Positions 34,046 through 41,358 of a DNA stretch of 64,000 nucleotides are shown piece by piece. The notes under the pieces are model-generated. The model did no database searches and had not been told where the DNA came from. It saw only the letters and a list, made by a program, of their open reading frames with translations. Location of the stretch: the NCBI RefSeq assembly GCF_014646515.1, contig NZ_BMNK01000006.1, positions 414,762 through 478,761 of the forward strand, given 5' to 3'. The stretch's first letter is position 1. The number at the start of each line of letters is the position of its first letter. The stretch is from Nonomuraea glycinis. Its GTDB lineage: Bacteria > Actinomycetota > Actinomycetes > Streptosporangiales > Streptosporangiaceae. A program made the position numbers and the translations under genes.

Positions 34046-34714
34046 TCAGGCGGCATACTCCGGGTAACCGTAGCCGACGACCTGGGACTTCGGCCGGACC
34101 CGCTCCTCGACGGCGCCGTTGCCGGTGTTGCCCTCGATCGTGGAGATCGTGCCGTTCTTGTTGTCCTTGACGACGAAGCCGACGTGCTGGATGGAGCTGA
34201 TGGACTTGCCGCCGTTCCAGGCGAAGAAGACGACCGCGCCGGGCTTGGGGGTGGTGCCCCAGCGGCCGTTGTTGCGGAACCATCGGGCGTGCGTCACGGT
34301 GTAGGCGTCCCAGCCGACCTGGGGGCGGGCGCCGGTCTGCTCGCCGACCCAGGAGACGAACATCGCGCACCAGGCGGCGTTCAGGTAAGCGGAGGGGTTG
34401 CCTCCGTCACGCCGTACGGTCTCCATGGCCCGGGGTGACCGGGCGTACCACTGCTGGAACTTGGTGCCGCCGCCCCGGGCGTTCTCGGAGGTGCCGACCT
34501 GCTGCCTGGCGAGCTCCAGGACCTGGGAGGCGGTCACGTTGATCTTGTTGGTGTCGTCCGGCCTGTTCTGCCGGTCCTCCTGGGCGCTGGCGGACCCGGG
34601 GCTGGCGTAGGCGGGGACGGTGGCGGTGCCGAGGGCGGTGATGATGATGGTGGCGCCGAGGGCGGCGCGGAGGTTCTCGGGCTTCAGGGCACGACTAAGA
34701 CAGTTCTTCGCCAT
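34046..34714 (-). CDS. Secreted CHAP-domain cell-wall hydrolase
   Basis: A 222-residue exported protein. The signal peptide (RAALGATIIITALGTATVPAYA) is followed by a short linker and a CHAP domain: VLELARQQVGTSENARGGGT, the catalytic Cys in NAAWCAMFVSWVGEQTG and the catalytic His in SSIQHVGFVVKDN, then TISTIEGNTGNG. CHAP domains cleave peptide bonds or the amide bond in peptidoglycan. The gene follows a c-di-AMP riboswitch, as do many actinobacterial wall hydrolases, so it is probably switched off when c-di-AMP is high. Confidence 0.92.
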   Translation of the reverse strand: MAKNCLSRALKPENLRAALGATIIITALGTATVPAYASPGSASAQEDRQNRPDDTNKINVTASQVLELARQQVGTSENARGGGTKFQQWYARSPRAMETVRRDGGNPSAYLNAAWCAMFVSWVGEQTGARPQVGWDAYTVTHARWFRNNGRWGTTPKPGAVVFFAWNGGKSISSIQHVGFVVKDNKNGTISTIEGNTGNGAVEERVRPKSQVVGYGYPEYAA

Positions 34715-34726
34715 CGAGGGGGTTTA

Positions 34727-34860
34727 CTCCTTGCTTCCATGCCGCTTACCGGGTTAGCTGACGGGTTCGGGCGTGGAAGCTGCCCTACGGCGCGCGATGG
34801 CGCCGATTCACCCCAAAGGACGTGGGTCCCCGGTTCCGCCCTGAAGCGGATTCAGCGGTC
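34727..34860 (-). promoter_or_regulatory. ydaO-type cyclic-di-AMP riboswitch
   Basis: Read on the minus strand the leader shows the conserved blocks of the actinobacterial ydaO riboswitch in order: CGCTGAATCCG, GGAACCGGGGACCCA, TTTGGGGTGAATC, GTAGGGCAGCTTCC, CCGAACCCGTCAGCTAACC and GGTAAGCGGCATGGAAG, with GGAAGCAAGGAG just before the CHAP gene start. Helices P1 (AGCTTCC with GGAAGC) and the flanking stems can be drawn. The RNA senses c-di-AMP and turns off wall-lytic genes in this phylum. Confidence 0.93.
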
Positions 34861-34984
34861 ACAGGACGGTCCTGTGAAACGTGGTGCGATGGTTCGACAA
34901 CGAACGGACAAACCGGACGTATGCCGCGAATGCCCCACAAGGTAATACAGACGGCAAGAGGATTACAAGTCCATAAACCCCCAG

Positions 34985-35938
34985 CTAGGAGATTTGTCGG
35001 CGAGCGTCGGCCAGGAGCCCCATCATGGCAAGGCTTTCGTCAAGAGGCATGATCGCGCTCTCGGTCCGGCCCTCGGCCAAGGCATCCCTGACCTCGCGGA
35101 TCTCTCCGGCGTAGCCGTTGTCCGCGGGATCGAGCTCGTGCACTTCCGGCTCCATGGACGGCCCGCTGAGCACGATCCGCCGCGGCGCCCAGAACGGTGT
35201 CTCGATGTCGGCGCGCATCCCGGTGCCCACCACGCTGGCGGCGTTGGGATAGGTGGCCAGCAGCGAGCAGTCCACCAGCGCTCGCCGGCCGTCCGGGTAG
35301 ACGAGCGTCCCGCCGGCCTCCGCGTCCACTCCCGAGGGCGCCAGCGAGCCCGTCATGGTCAGGCCGGACGGCATGCCGAGCAGGAGCTGGGCCAGCCCGA
35401 GCGGATAGATGCCCAGGTCCAGCAGCGCGCCGCCGCCGAGCTCCGGCGCCCACAGCCGGTGCGCGGGATCGTAGGGCAGCGCGAACCCGAAGGAGGCCTG
35501 CACCGAGCGGATCTCCCCGAAACGGGGGTCGGCGGCCAGCGACTGGATGAGCGGGTTGAACCGCATCCACATCGCCTCCATCAAAAAGACCCCGGCCTCG
35601 CGCGCCAGGCGGACCATCCGCTCGGCGTCGGCCATCGTGGCGGCCAGCGGCTTCTCGCAGAGCACCGCCTTGCCCGCCGCGATCGCGGCCTCGGCCACCT
35701 CCAGGTGCTGGGCGTGCGGAGTGGCCACGTAGACGGCGTCGATCCCGGGATCGGCGCACAGCTCGGCGTAGGAGCCGTAGGCCGACTCCGCGCCCAGCGT
35801 CGCGGCCATCGCCTTGGCCCTGCCAAGGTCGCGGGAGCCGACGGCGGCCACCCGCATCCCCGGCTCGGCGGCGATCACCGCGCCCACGGTCCGAGCGATA
35901 CCACCAGTTGCCGCTATGCCCCAGTTAAGTAGATTCAC
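34985..35938 (-). CDS. Gfo/Idh/MocA-family NAD(P)-dependent oxidoreductase
   Basis: A 317-residue dehydrogenase. The Rossmann start reads LNWGIAATGGIARTVGAVIAA (a variant of GxGxxA), YVATPHAQHLEVAEAAIAAGKAVLCEKPLA contains the EKP catalytic Lys region, and the C-terminal half has AHRLWAPELGGGALLDLGIYPL, typical of the substrate domain. It oxidises or reduces a sugar or inositol-like compound, with unknown specificity. The gene is leftward, 46 bases downstream of an aldo/keto reductase in the same direction, so the two may be co-transcribed. Confidence 0.9.
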   Translation of the reverse strand: MNLLNWGIAATGGIARTVGAVIAAEPGMRVAAVGSRDLGRAKAMAATLGAESAYGSYAELCADPGIDAVYVATPHAQHLEVAEAAIAAGKAVLCEKPLAATMADAERMVRLAREAGVFLMEAMWMRFNPLIQSLAADPRFGEIRSVQASFGFALPYDPAHRLWAPELGGGALLDLGIYPLGLAQLLLGMPSGLTMTGSLAPSGVDAEAGGTLVYPDGRRALVDCSLLATYPNAASVVGTGMRADIETPFWAPRRIVLSGPSMEPEVHELDPADNGYAGEIREVRDALAEGRTESAIMPLDESLAMMGLLADARRQIS

Positions 35939-35984
35939 GACGGAAGCGTACTGATTTAAGTGCTCTCGCGGTATATGGCGGAGT

Positions 35985-36809
35985 TCACCCCAGATGGTCG
36001 GGGTCGGGGCCGAGTCTCCTGCCCGCGTTCAGCGCTCCGATGGCCGCCATGTCCTCATGATCGAGAATGAAGTCGAACACCGAGAGGTTCTCCTTGATCC
36101 GCGAGGGGGTGACGGACTTGGGGATGACCACGTTGCCCAGCTGGATGTGCCAGCGCAGCACGATCTGCGCGGGCGTACGGCCGTGCTTGTCCGACAGCAC
36201 CGCGAGCGCGGGCTCCTGGAGCAGGCCCTGACCCTGGCCGATCGGGCCCCACGCCTCGGTGAGGATCCCGTTCTTGTCGTGGAACTCGCGCATTTTCTGC
36301 TGCTGCAGGTACGGGTGCAGCTCGATCTGGTTGATGCAGGGGATGACGTCGGTCTCGTCCATGAGCCGGGTGAGGGTCTCGACGGTGAAGTTGGACACCC
36401 CGATCGCCTTGGCCCGGCCGTCCCGGTAGATCTTCTCCACCTCACGCCAGGCCTGCACGTACCGGTTCTGCTTCGGCGCCGGCCAGTGGATGAGGTAGAG
36501 GTCGACGTAGTCCATGCCGAGCCTGGCCAGGCTCTCGTCGAAGGCCTGCGGCACCCGCTCGTGGTCGGAGTTCCACAGCTTGGTGGTGACGAACACCTTC
36601 TCGCGCGGGATCCCGGAGGAGCGCACCGCGCGCCCGACGCCCTCCTCGTTCTGGTAGAGCGTGGCGGTGTCGATGTGCCGGTAGCCGATCTCCAGCGCGG
36701 TCCGCACCGCCCGTTCGGCCTCGTCGTCGGGCACCTGGTAGACGCCGAAGCCGAGCTGCGGGATTTCGGCGCCGTCTCGATAGAGCCGTAGCGAGTTCAT
36801 ACCCTTCAT
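35985..36809 (-). CDS. Aldo/keto reductase
   Basis: A 274-residue (beta/alpha)8 NADPH-dependent reductase of the AKR5-like group. It shows IPQLGFGVYQVPDDEAERAV, GYRHIDTATLYQNEEGVG with the catalytic Asp and Tyr, VTTKLWNSDH with the Lys, LIHWP with the His, and KSVTPSRIKENLSVFDF as the NADP-binding stretch. It reduces aldehydes or ketones such as 2,5-diketogluconate or methylglyoxal; the true substrate is unknown. Starts at 36809 and 36800 are both possible. Confidence 0.92.
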   Translation of the reverse strand: MKGMNSLRLYRDGAEIPQLGFGVYQVPDDEAERAVRTALEIGYRHIDTATLYQNEEGVGRAVRSSGIPREKVFVTTKLWNSDHERVPQAFDESLARLGMDYVDLYLIHWPAPKQNRYVQAWREVEKIYRDGRAKAIGVSNFTVETLTRLMDETDVIPCINQIELHPYLQQQKMREFHDKNGILTEAWGPIGQGQGLLQEPALAVLSDKHGRTPAQIVLRWHIQLGNVVIPKSVTPSRIKENLSVFDFILDHEDMAAIGALNAGRRLGPDPDHLG

Positions 36810-36896
36810 TGTTCACGTCCCGTTTCTGGCTGCTTAAGCAGGCCGGGCTAGCTTGAAGCGGTCCTGCACGGGCTTACCCACGGGCTGGGAGAACAA

Positions 36897-37859
36897 GTGG
36901 TCAAACAGGCGTCGGCCTGGGTGGAGTCCCCCCTCCAGATGCTGTGCGCCGTCGAGGCCCACCACGCGGGGGTGCTGGGGCCGGCCACCACGGTCGTGCC
37001 CCGCGCGAAGCTGCGCGCGCTGAAGGCGACCCGGCGGGAGCTGGGCCACCTCACCCTGCCCGAGGGCCTTGAGCTGGCCGAGCCGCGCGAGCGCATGCCG
37101 CACCGGCTGCGGGCCGTCGGCGACGCCTTCTCCGGCAAGGTGCAGCTGCGCTGGCTCACCTCCGTTCCCGGCCGCATCGTGGTCGTGGACGACGGGCTGG
37201 CCACGATCCGGCTGCTGGAGCTGCTGGCGGCGGGACCGTACCGGCCGCTGCTGCGCGCGCGGGCCCAGCCGGGAGCGCTCCGTGCGGCGCTGGGGCTGGC
37301 CGCGGCCGCCCGGCTGCGCCTCGGGCGCGTCACGGTGTTCACCGCGCTGCCCGTCTCCGGCGAGCTGGCGCTCGCCGTCGAGCGGGCGGGCGTCGAGCTC
37401 GTCCGTCATGACTTCGACTGGCTGCGCGCTCAGCCGCTCGCCGAGCCCGGCCCCGCCGAGCGGACCGTCGTCCTCGGCACCTCGCTGGTCAGGAACGGCC
37501 TGGTTCGCCGCGACCGTTACCTGCGCTGGCTGATGGACCTGGCCGAGCAGGAGCCGCTCGCCTACTACCCGCACCGCCGGGAGGACCCGGTGGACCTGGC
37601 GCTGATCCGGGAGCGGGCCGGCATCACCGTGCACGAGCCCGGCGTGCCCGCCGAGCTGACCCTGCGCGGCCTCGACGCCGGCCAGCGAGTGGTCAGCCTG
37701 CCCTCCACCGCGATCTCCTCGCTGCGGGTGCTGCTCGGCCCGCGCGGCGTCACAGTGGAGCCGGTCGACGTGCCCGACGAATGGTGGACCAGCAGGGCGG
37801 CTCCCGCGCTGCGCTCGCATCTCACGCAAGTGACCGAAGTGACAGGAGTGACGGGGTGA
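36897..37859 (+). CDS. Putative nonulosonic-acid/surface-glycan transferase
   Basis: A 320-residue cytoplasmic protein beginning SAWVESPLQMLCAVEAHHAG, which resembles the start of polysialyltransferase- and lipooligosaccharide sialyltransferase-like proteins. The middle contains RIVVVDDGLATIRLLEL, and the C-terminal half has AYYPHRREDPVDLALIRERA and VVSLPSTAISSLRVLLGPRG, where a His-Pro-Arg and Ser-Thr pair resemble catalytic parts of GT52/polyST enzymes. It lies beside the NeuA-NeuB fusion and a polysialyltransferase homologue, so I infer addition of a nonulosonic acid to a wall polymer. GTG 36897 follows GGGAGA. It overlaps the next gene as GTGA. Confidence 0.7.
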   Translation: MVKQASAWVESPLQMLCAVEAHHAGVLGPATTVVPRAKLRALKATRRELGHLTLPEGLELAEPRERMPHRLRAVGDAFSGKVQLRWLTSVPGRIVVVDDGLATIRLLELLAAGPYRPLLRARAQPGALRAALGLAAAARLRLGRVTVFTALPVSGELALAVERAGVELVRHDFDWLRAQPLAEPGPAERTVVLGTSLVRNGLVRRDRYLRWLMDLAEQEPLAYYPHRREDPVDLALIRERAGITVHEPGVPAELTLRGLDAGQRVVSLPSTAISSLRVLLGPRGVTVEPVDVPDEWWTSRAAPALRSHLTQVTEVTGVTG

Positions 37860-39010
37860 GAGTGCTGGCGGTCGCCGACTCCGACTCGTATCTGAAATGG
37901 GCGGCCTGCCTGCTGGGCGACCTGCCGGCGGGCTGCGAGAGCGAGCTGGTGGTGGTGCGCACCCCGATCGCCCCGTCGCCGGCGCAGATCGCCGCCGCCG
38001 TCGGCGAGCGTCCGCCGCCGCCGGTGCTGTCGGCGCGGGCGGTGCGCCGCGCGGCCGAACGGTCCAGCCCCGACGTGATCCTGGTGGCCTGCACCGGTCC
38101 GGTCGTGGACGTGCTGGTGGCCGAGGTGCTGCGAGGGCTGCGGCCCCGCCCGGTGTTCGTCACGGGACTGCCCGGCATCTCGGTGCCCGCCACCGAGAAG
38201 GCGTGGCTGTTCCGCAGCGGCTGCGATCTGTTCGTGGTGCACAGCGAGCGTGAGGTGGCCGAGTTCGCCGCCATCGCCTCCCGGCTGGGCGGGGGAGGGG
38301 CGGTCGGGCTGGCCAGGCTGCCGTTCCTGCGCCCGGACGCGGAGGGAGCCGGCGGTGACCGGGTGGTGTTCGCCACCCAGGCCAAGGTGCCGCGCGCCCG
38401 CGGCGACCGCGAGCGCGTGCTGCGCTCCCTGGCCGAGCTGGCCGGGCGCCGGCCGGACCTGGACGTGGTGGTGAAGCTGCGCGCTCTGGAGGACGAGCAG
38501 CAGACCCACCGCGAGCGCCACCACTACCAGCGGCTCTGGCGCGAGATGGGGGAGCCGGGCAGGCTGCGGTTCGAGGCGGGTTCGATGCGGGAGCACCTTT
38601 CGCGCGCCGCTGGGTTCGTCACCGTCAGCTCCACGGCGGCGCTGGAGGCCATCGCCCAGGACGTGCCGCTGCTCGTGCTGAGCGACTTCGGCGTCAGCGC
38701 CCAGATGATCAACGTGGTGTTCGAGGGCAGCGGCCTGCTCGGCACCCTGGACGACCTGGCCGAGGGTGACTTCCGCAAGGCGGAGCCGGCCTGGTGCGCG
38801 GCGAACTACTTCCACCCCGCCGGGCGCGACGACTGGGCGGGGCTGCTGGCCGGGCTGGTGATCTCCCGGCCCCGGATGCCCGCCAGGTCGCTCCTCGACG
38901 GGGCCGAGCACGCCACCGCCCGCCGCCGCGCCCGCCTGCGGGTGGAGATCCCGCCGACCATGCTGCGCGCCGGCCGGCGCGTCCGCCGCTACCTGAAGGT
39001 ACGCATCTGA
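37856..39010 (+). CDS. Putative glycosyltransferase (DUF6716-like), nonulosonic locus
   Basis: A 384-residue protein, starting MRVLAVADSDSYLKWAACLL after a GTG that overlaps the previous stop (GTGA, 37856-37859). It has two Rossmann-like halves; VFATQAKVPRARGDRERVL, VVKLRALEDEQQTHRE and GFVTVSSTAALEAIAQDVPLLVLSDFG resemble the donor-binding half of GT-B enzymes and CMP-sugar-using polymerases. It is the second of two rightward genes in the nonulosonic-acid locus. Exact activity is unproven. The region that follows contains tandem copies of the convergent gene's 3' end. Confidence 0.7.
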   Translation: MRVLAVADSDSYLKWAACLLGDLPAGCESELVVVRTPIAPSPAQIAAAVGERPPPPVLSARAVRRAAERSSPDVILVACTGPVVDVLVAEVLRGLRPRPVFVTGLPGISVPATEKAWLFRSGCDLFVVHSEREVAEFAAIASRLGGGGAVGLARLPFLRPDAEGAGGDRVVFATQAKVPRARGDRERVLRSLAELAGRRPDLDVVVKLRALEDEQQTHRERHHYQRLWREMGEPGRLRFEAGSMREHLSRAAGFVTVSSTAALEAIAQDVPLLVLSDFGVSAQMINVVFEGSGLLGTLDDLAEGDFRKAEPAWCAANYFHPAGRDDWAGLLAGLVISRPRMPARSLLDGAEHATARRRARLRVEIPPTMLRAGRRVRRYLKVRI

Positions 39011-39028
39011 AGCCTGTACGGGCCACCC

Positions 39029-39140
39029 GAACCGCCCGCTGAAGGCGCGCGCCTGATCACAGCACCTGAGCCGTCTGCTGGAGGCGTGCGCCTGATCACA
39101 GGGCCGATCTGAGTCGTCTGCGGAAGCGGCTCAGGGGCTT
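39029..39140. repeat. 34-bp direct repeat at the junction of convergent glycan genes
   Basis: Copy 1 at 39029-39062 and copy 2 at 39068-39101 (period 39) share 34 positions with few mismatches, including CTGATCACAG. A third, more diverged copy starts at 39111 inside the coding end of the polysialyltransferase-family gene. Copy 2 covers that gene's stop codon (39096-39098), so the repeat looks like a duplicated gene tail. Confidence 0.75.
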
Positions 39141-40343
39141 CTTCGGCTCCGGAGGCGCCAGCAGGTCCAGTGCTTCCAATCGCCTGCGCTTGAAGTAGCG
39201 CGGATCGAAGTCGATCGAGTCCGGGCGCAGGCCGGGATAGGCGTCCGCCTGCATGCAGTAGCCGACCGCGCTCACCAGAGCCTGGATGTCCGGCTCCGCC
39301 GGCCGGTCGAGGGCGCCGTCGGTCCCCATCCGGGGCAGCAGGGCGTCGGCGATGGTGACCGGGATCCGGTTGCTGTTCTCGTAGGGCGTCAGGCGGTCCA
39401 GGATCAGCTCCGTGCCGTGCGTGGCCACCTGGAGGCCGAAGTAGCGGCCGGCCGTGAGCAGCGCGGTGGAGAAACAGCCGACCACCAACTCGGGGCGGAG
39501 CGCGGCGAAGCAGACCTCGGCCGGGACACTCTCCCCGGCCACCAGCAGCCGCACACCCAGCGGCGCGGCCGCGGCGCGCAGCAACTGGGCGTGCCTGCGG
39601 CCCGCCGCCGGATGCGGCTTGAACACGACGGTGCGGTGACCGCGGGCCGCCAGGCCGCGCAGCATCGCCTCGTGCAGGTCCGCCTCCTCCTGCGGGGTGA
39701 CGATCTCCAGCGCCGACAGATACTGGCCGAGGATCATCGCCTCGGCGGCGAGCATGTCCGGGGCGGTCGCGGTGACCTCGGCCACCACCGCCAGGAAGGC
39801 CGCCTCGGGGATCGTCGCGGCGGGGACGCCGTACTCGGTGAGCAGCAGCGGCGTCAGGCCGGGGACGAGGTCCAGGTACAGCAGGCGGGTGACGCGCCGG
39901 AAGATCTCGGCAGGCAGCGGGTCGCGGGTGGGGCCGTAGCTCATCAGCCCGTCGGAGTAGACGGTGATGGGGCAGTCGCGCACCAGGCCCGCGATGGTGC
40001 GCGCCGGCGCGACCGCGATCGACTCCAGCACCAGCTCGGCCACCGCGCCCAGGCCGAGCCGGGCGTTGAGGAGGCGCTCCAGCATCGGCACCTCGATCAC
40101 CCTGGCCCGCCAGTCCGACGGGTGCAGCGGGTGGATCAGGTCGTTCCAGGAGTGCACCTCGTCGAAGCGGGAGCGCAGCACCGCGAAGCCGGGAGTGGCG
40201 TCCAGCGGCGTCGCCACCTCGGGGATCGCCGCGTTGTTCGACACCAGCAGCACCTTGCGGCCCGCGCCGAAGCGGCCGTCGTCGATGGCGGCGGCCAGCG
40301 ACATGGCGCCGAACAGGGTCGAGGCGTAGAAGACGGTCGTCAT
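39096..40343 (-). CDS. Polysialyltransferase-family (alpha-2,8 type) protein
   Basis: A 415-residue protein. The N-terminus MTTVFYASTLFGAMSLAAAID is followed by a nucleotide-binding half with KVLLVSNNAAIPE. The C-terminal half has TVVFKPHPAAGRRHAQLL (the HP motif of bacterial polysialyltransferases), ELVVGCFSTALLTAGRYFG (the S-T pair) and THGTELILDRL. These match the POLYST family that polymerises CMP-activated nonulosonic acids. It overlaps the GT2 gene by four bases and lies downstream of the NeuA-HAD-NeuB fusion. I infer polymerisation of a teichulosonic-acid-like chain. Confidence 0.85.
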   Translation of the reverse strand: MTTVFYASTLFGAMSLAAAIDDGRFGAGRKVLLVSNNAAIPEVATPLDATPGFAVLRSRFDEVHSWNDLIHPLHPSDWRARVIEVPMLERLLNARLGLGAVAELVLESIAVAPARTIAGLVRDCPITVYSDGLMSYGPTRDPLPAEIFRRVTRLLYLDLVPGLTPLLLTEYGVPAATIPEAAFLAVVAEVTATAPDMLAAEAMILGQYLSALEIVTPQEEADLHEAMLRGLAARGHRTVVFKPHPAAGRRHAQLLRAAAAPLGVRLLVAGESVPAEVCFAALRPELVVGCFSTALLTAGRYFGLQVATHGTELILDRLTPYENSNRIPVTIADALLPRMGTDGALDRPAEPDIQALVSAVGYCMQADAYPGLRPDSIDFDPRYFKRRRLEALDLLAPPEPKKPLSRFRRRLRSAL

Positions 40344-41314
40344 GAATCCTCCTGGGCACGGCGCACGCGGGCATCGGCGGGCAGGCCGGGCAGCAGCGCC
40401 CGCAGCACCGCCGCGCGCTCGGCGGACATCCCCGACACCGCCTCGGCCACCATCGCGACCGGCAGCGTGCCCGCCAGTTGCGCGCCGCGTTCCTCGAAGC
40501 GGGCCCGGAGCTCCGGCGTGAACCGGTCGGCGAGCTCCAGGTGGTGGGCCAGCAGCGCGCAGAAGTTCCGCACCGCCTTGGGCAGGAACCGCTCCTCCAG
40601 GTCCTTGAACACCAGCTCGAAGGCGTCGAAGAAGTGCAGCTGCCGCTCGTCGCCCACCTGCGTCAGCGAGCCGGAGACCTGCCGCCGGTAGAACACCCCG
40701 GCCAGCGACACCACCGCGAACGTCGCCGCCCGCGTGTGCAGCCGCCAGATCCACGGCCGGTCCTCCGCCGTGTGCAGCGAGCCGGGGAAGTGCAGCAGGT
40801 CGCCGAGCGAGCGCCGGTAGACGCCCGCCCACGCGTACGGGTAGTCCACCATGGTGCGCACCCCGGCGGGCAGGATCGCCTCCCGGGGGTCGTGCACCGA
40901 GCCCCGCCGCGCCAGCGGAGCCCGATGCACCACCCGCTTACGGCCCTCCACCTGCACATGGTCGGTGCGTACGAAGTCGCAGCCGAGCCCGTCGGCCGCC
41001 TCGACGAGCCGGGCCAGATAGCCGGGGGCGAGCCAGTCATCGCCGTCCAGGAACGTGACGTACCGGCCGGACGCGGCCGCCAGCCCGGCGTTGCGGGCGT
41101 CCGCCAGGCCCAGGGGCACCGGGTTGCGGAGCACCTCCAGGCCGGGCAGCACGGCCCGGGCGTCTTCGGCGATGTCCCCGGTGGCGTCCACCGACCCGTC
41201 GTCCACCACGATGAACTCGAAGTCGTGCCGGGCGTTACGGCGGAGCGAGGCGAGCGCGTCCGCGAGGTACCGCTCGCCGTCGCGCACCGGCACGACGACC
41301 GAGAGAGTGATCAA
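40340..41314 (-). CDS. Family 2 glycosyltransferase
   Basis: A 324-residue inverting GT-A enzyme: LSVVVPVRDGERYLADALASL, FIVVDDGSVDATG, LADARNAGLAAASGRYVTFLDGDDWL with the DxD motif, and HTAEDRPWIWRLH with the ED catalytic region. I prefer the TTG at 41314 because GGAG lies six bases upstream; the alternative is GTG 41326. It is encoded between the NeuA-HAD-NeuB fusion and the polysialyltransferase gene and probably adds a sugar to the same wall polymer. The donor is unknown. Confidence 0.88.
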   Translation of the reverse strand: MITLSVVVPVRDGERYLADALASLRRNARHDFEFIVVDDGSVDATGDIAEDARAVLPGLEVLRNPVPLGLADARNAGLAAASGRYVTFLDGDDWLAPGYLARLVEAADGLGCDFVRTDHVQVEGRKRVVHRAPLARRGSVHDPREAILPAGVRTMVDYPYAWAGVYRRSLGDLLHFPGSLHTAEDRPWIWRLHTRAATFAVVSLAGVFYRRQVSGSLTQVGDERQLHFFDAFELVFKDLEERFLPKAVRNFCALLAHHLELADRFTPELRARFEERGAQLAGTLPVAMVAEAVSGMSAERAAVLRALLPGLPADARVRRAQEDS

Positions 41315-41358
41315 TATGGTCTCCACGCGCGGGACGTGCCCGCACAGGCCGGGGTCGG

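Noticed and set aside
37270..37282. GGGAGCGCTCC-like match within the first transferase gene of the nonulosonic locus
   Set aside because: It is inside coding sequence, differs from the CebR box at the end, and has no promoter context.
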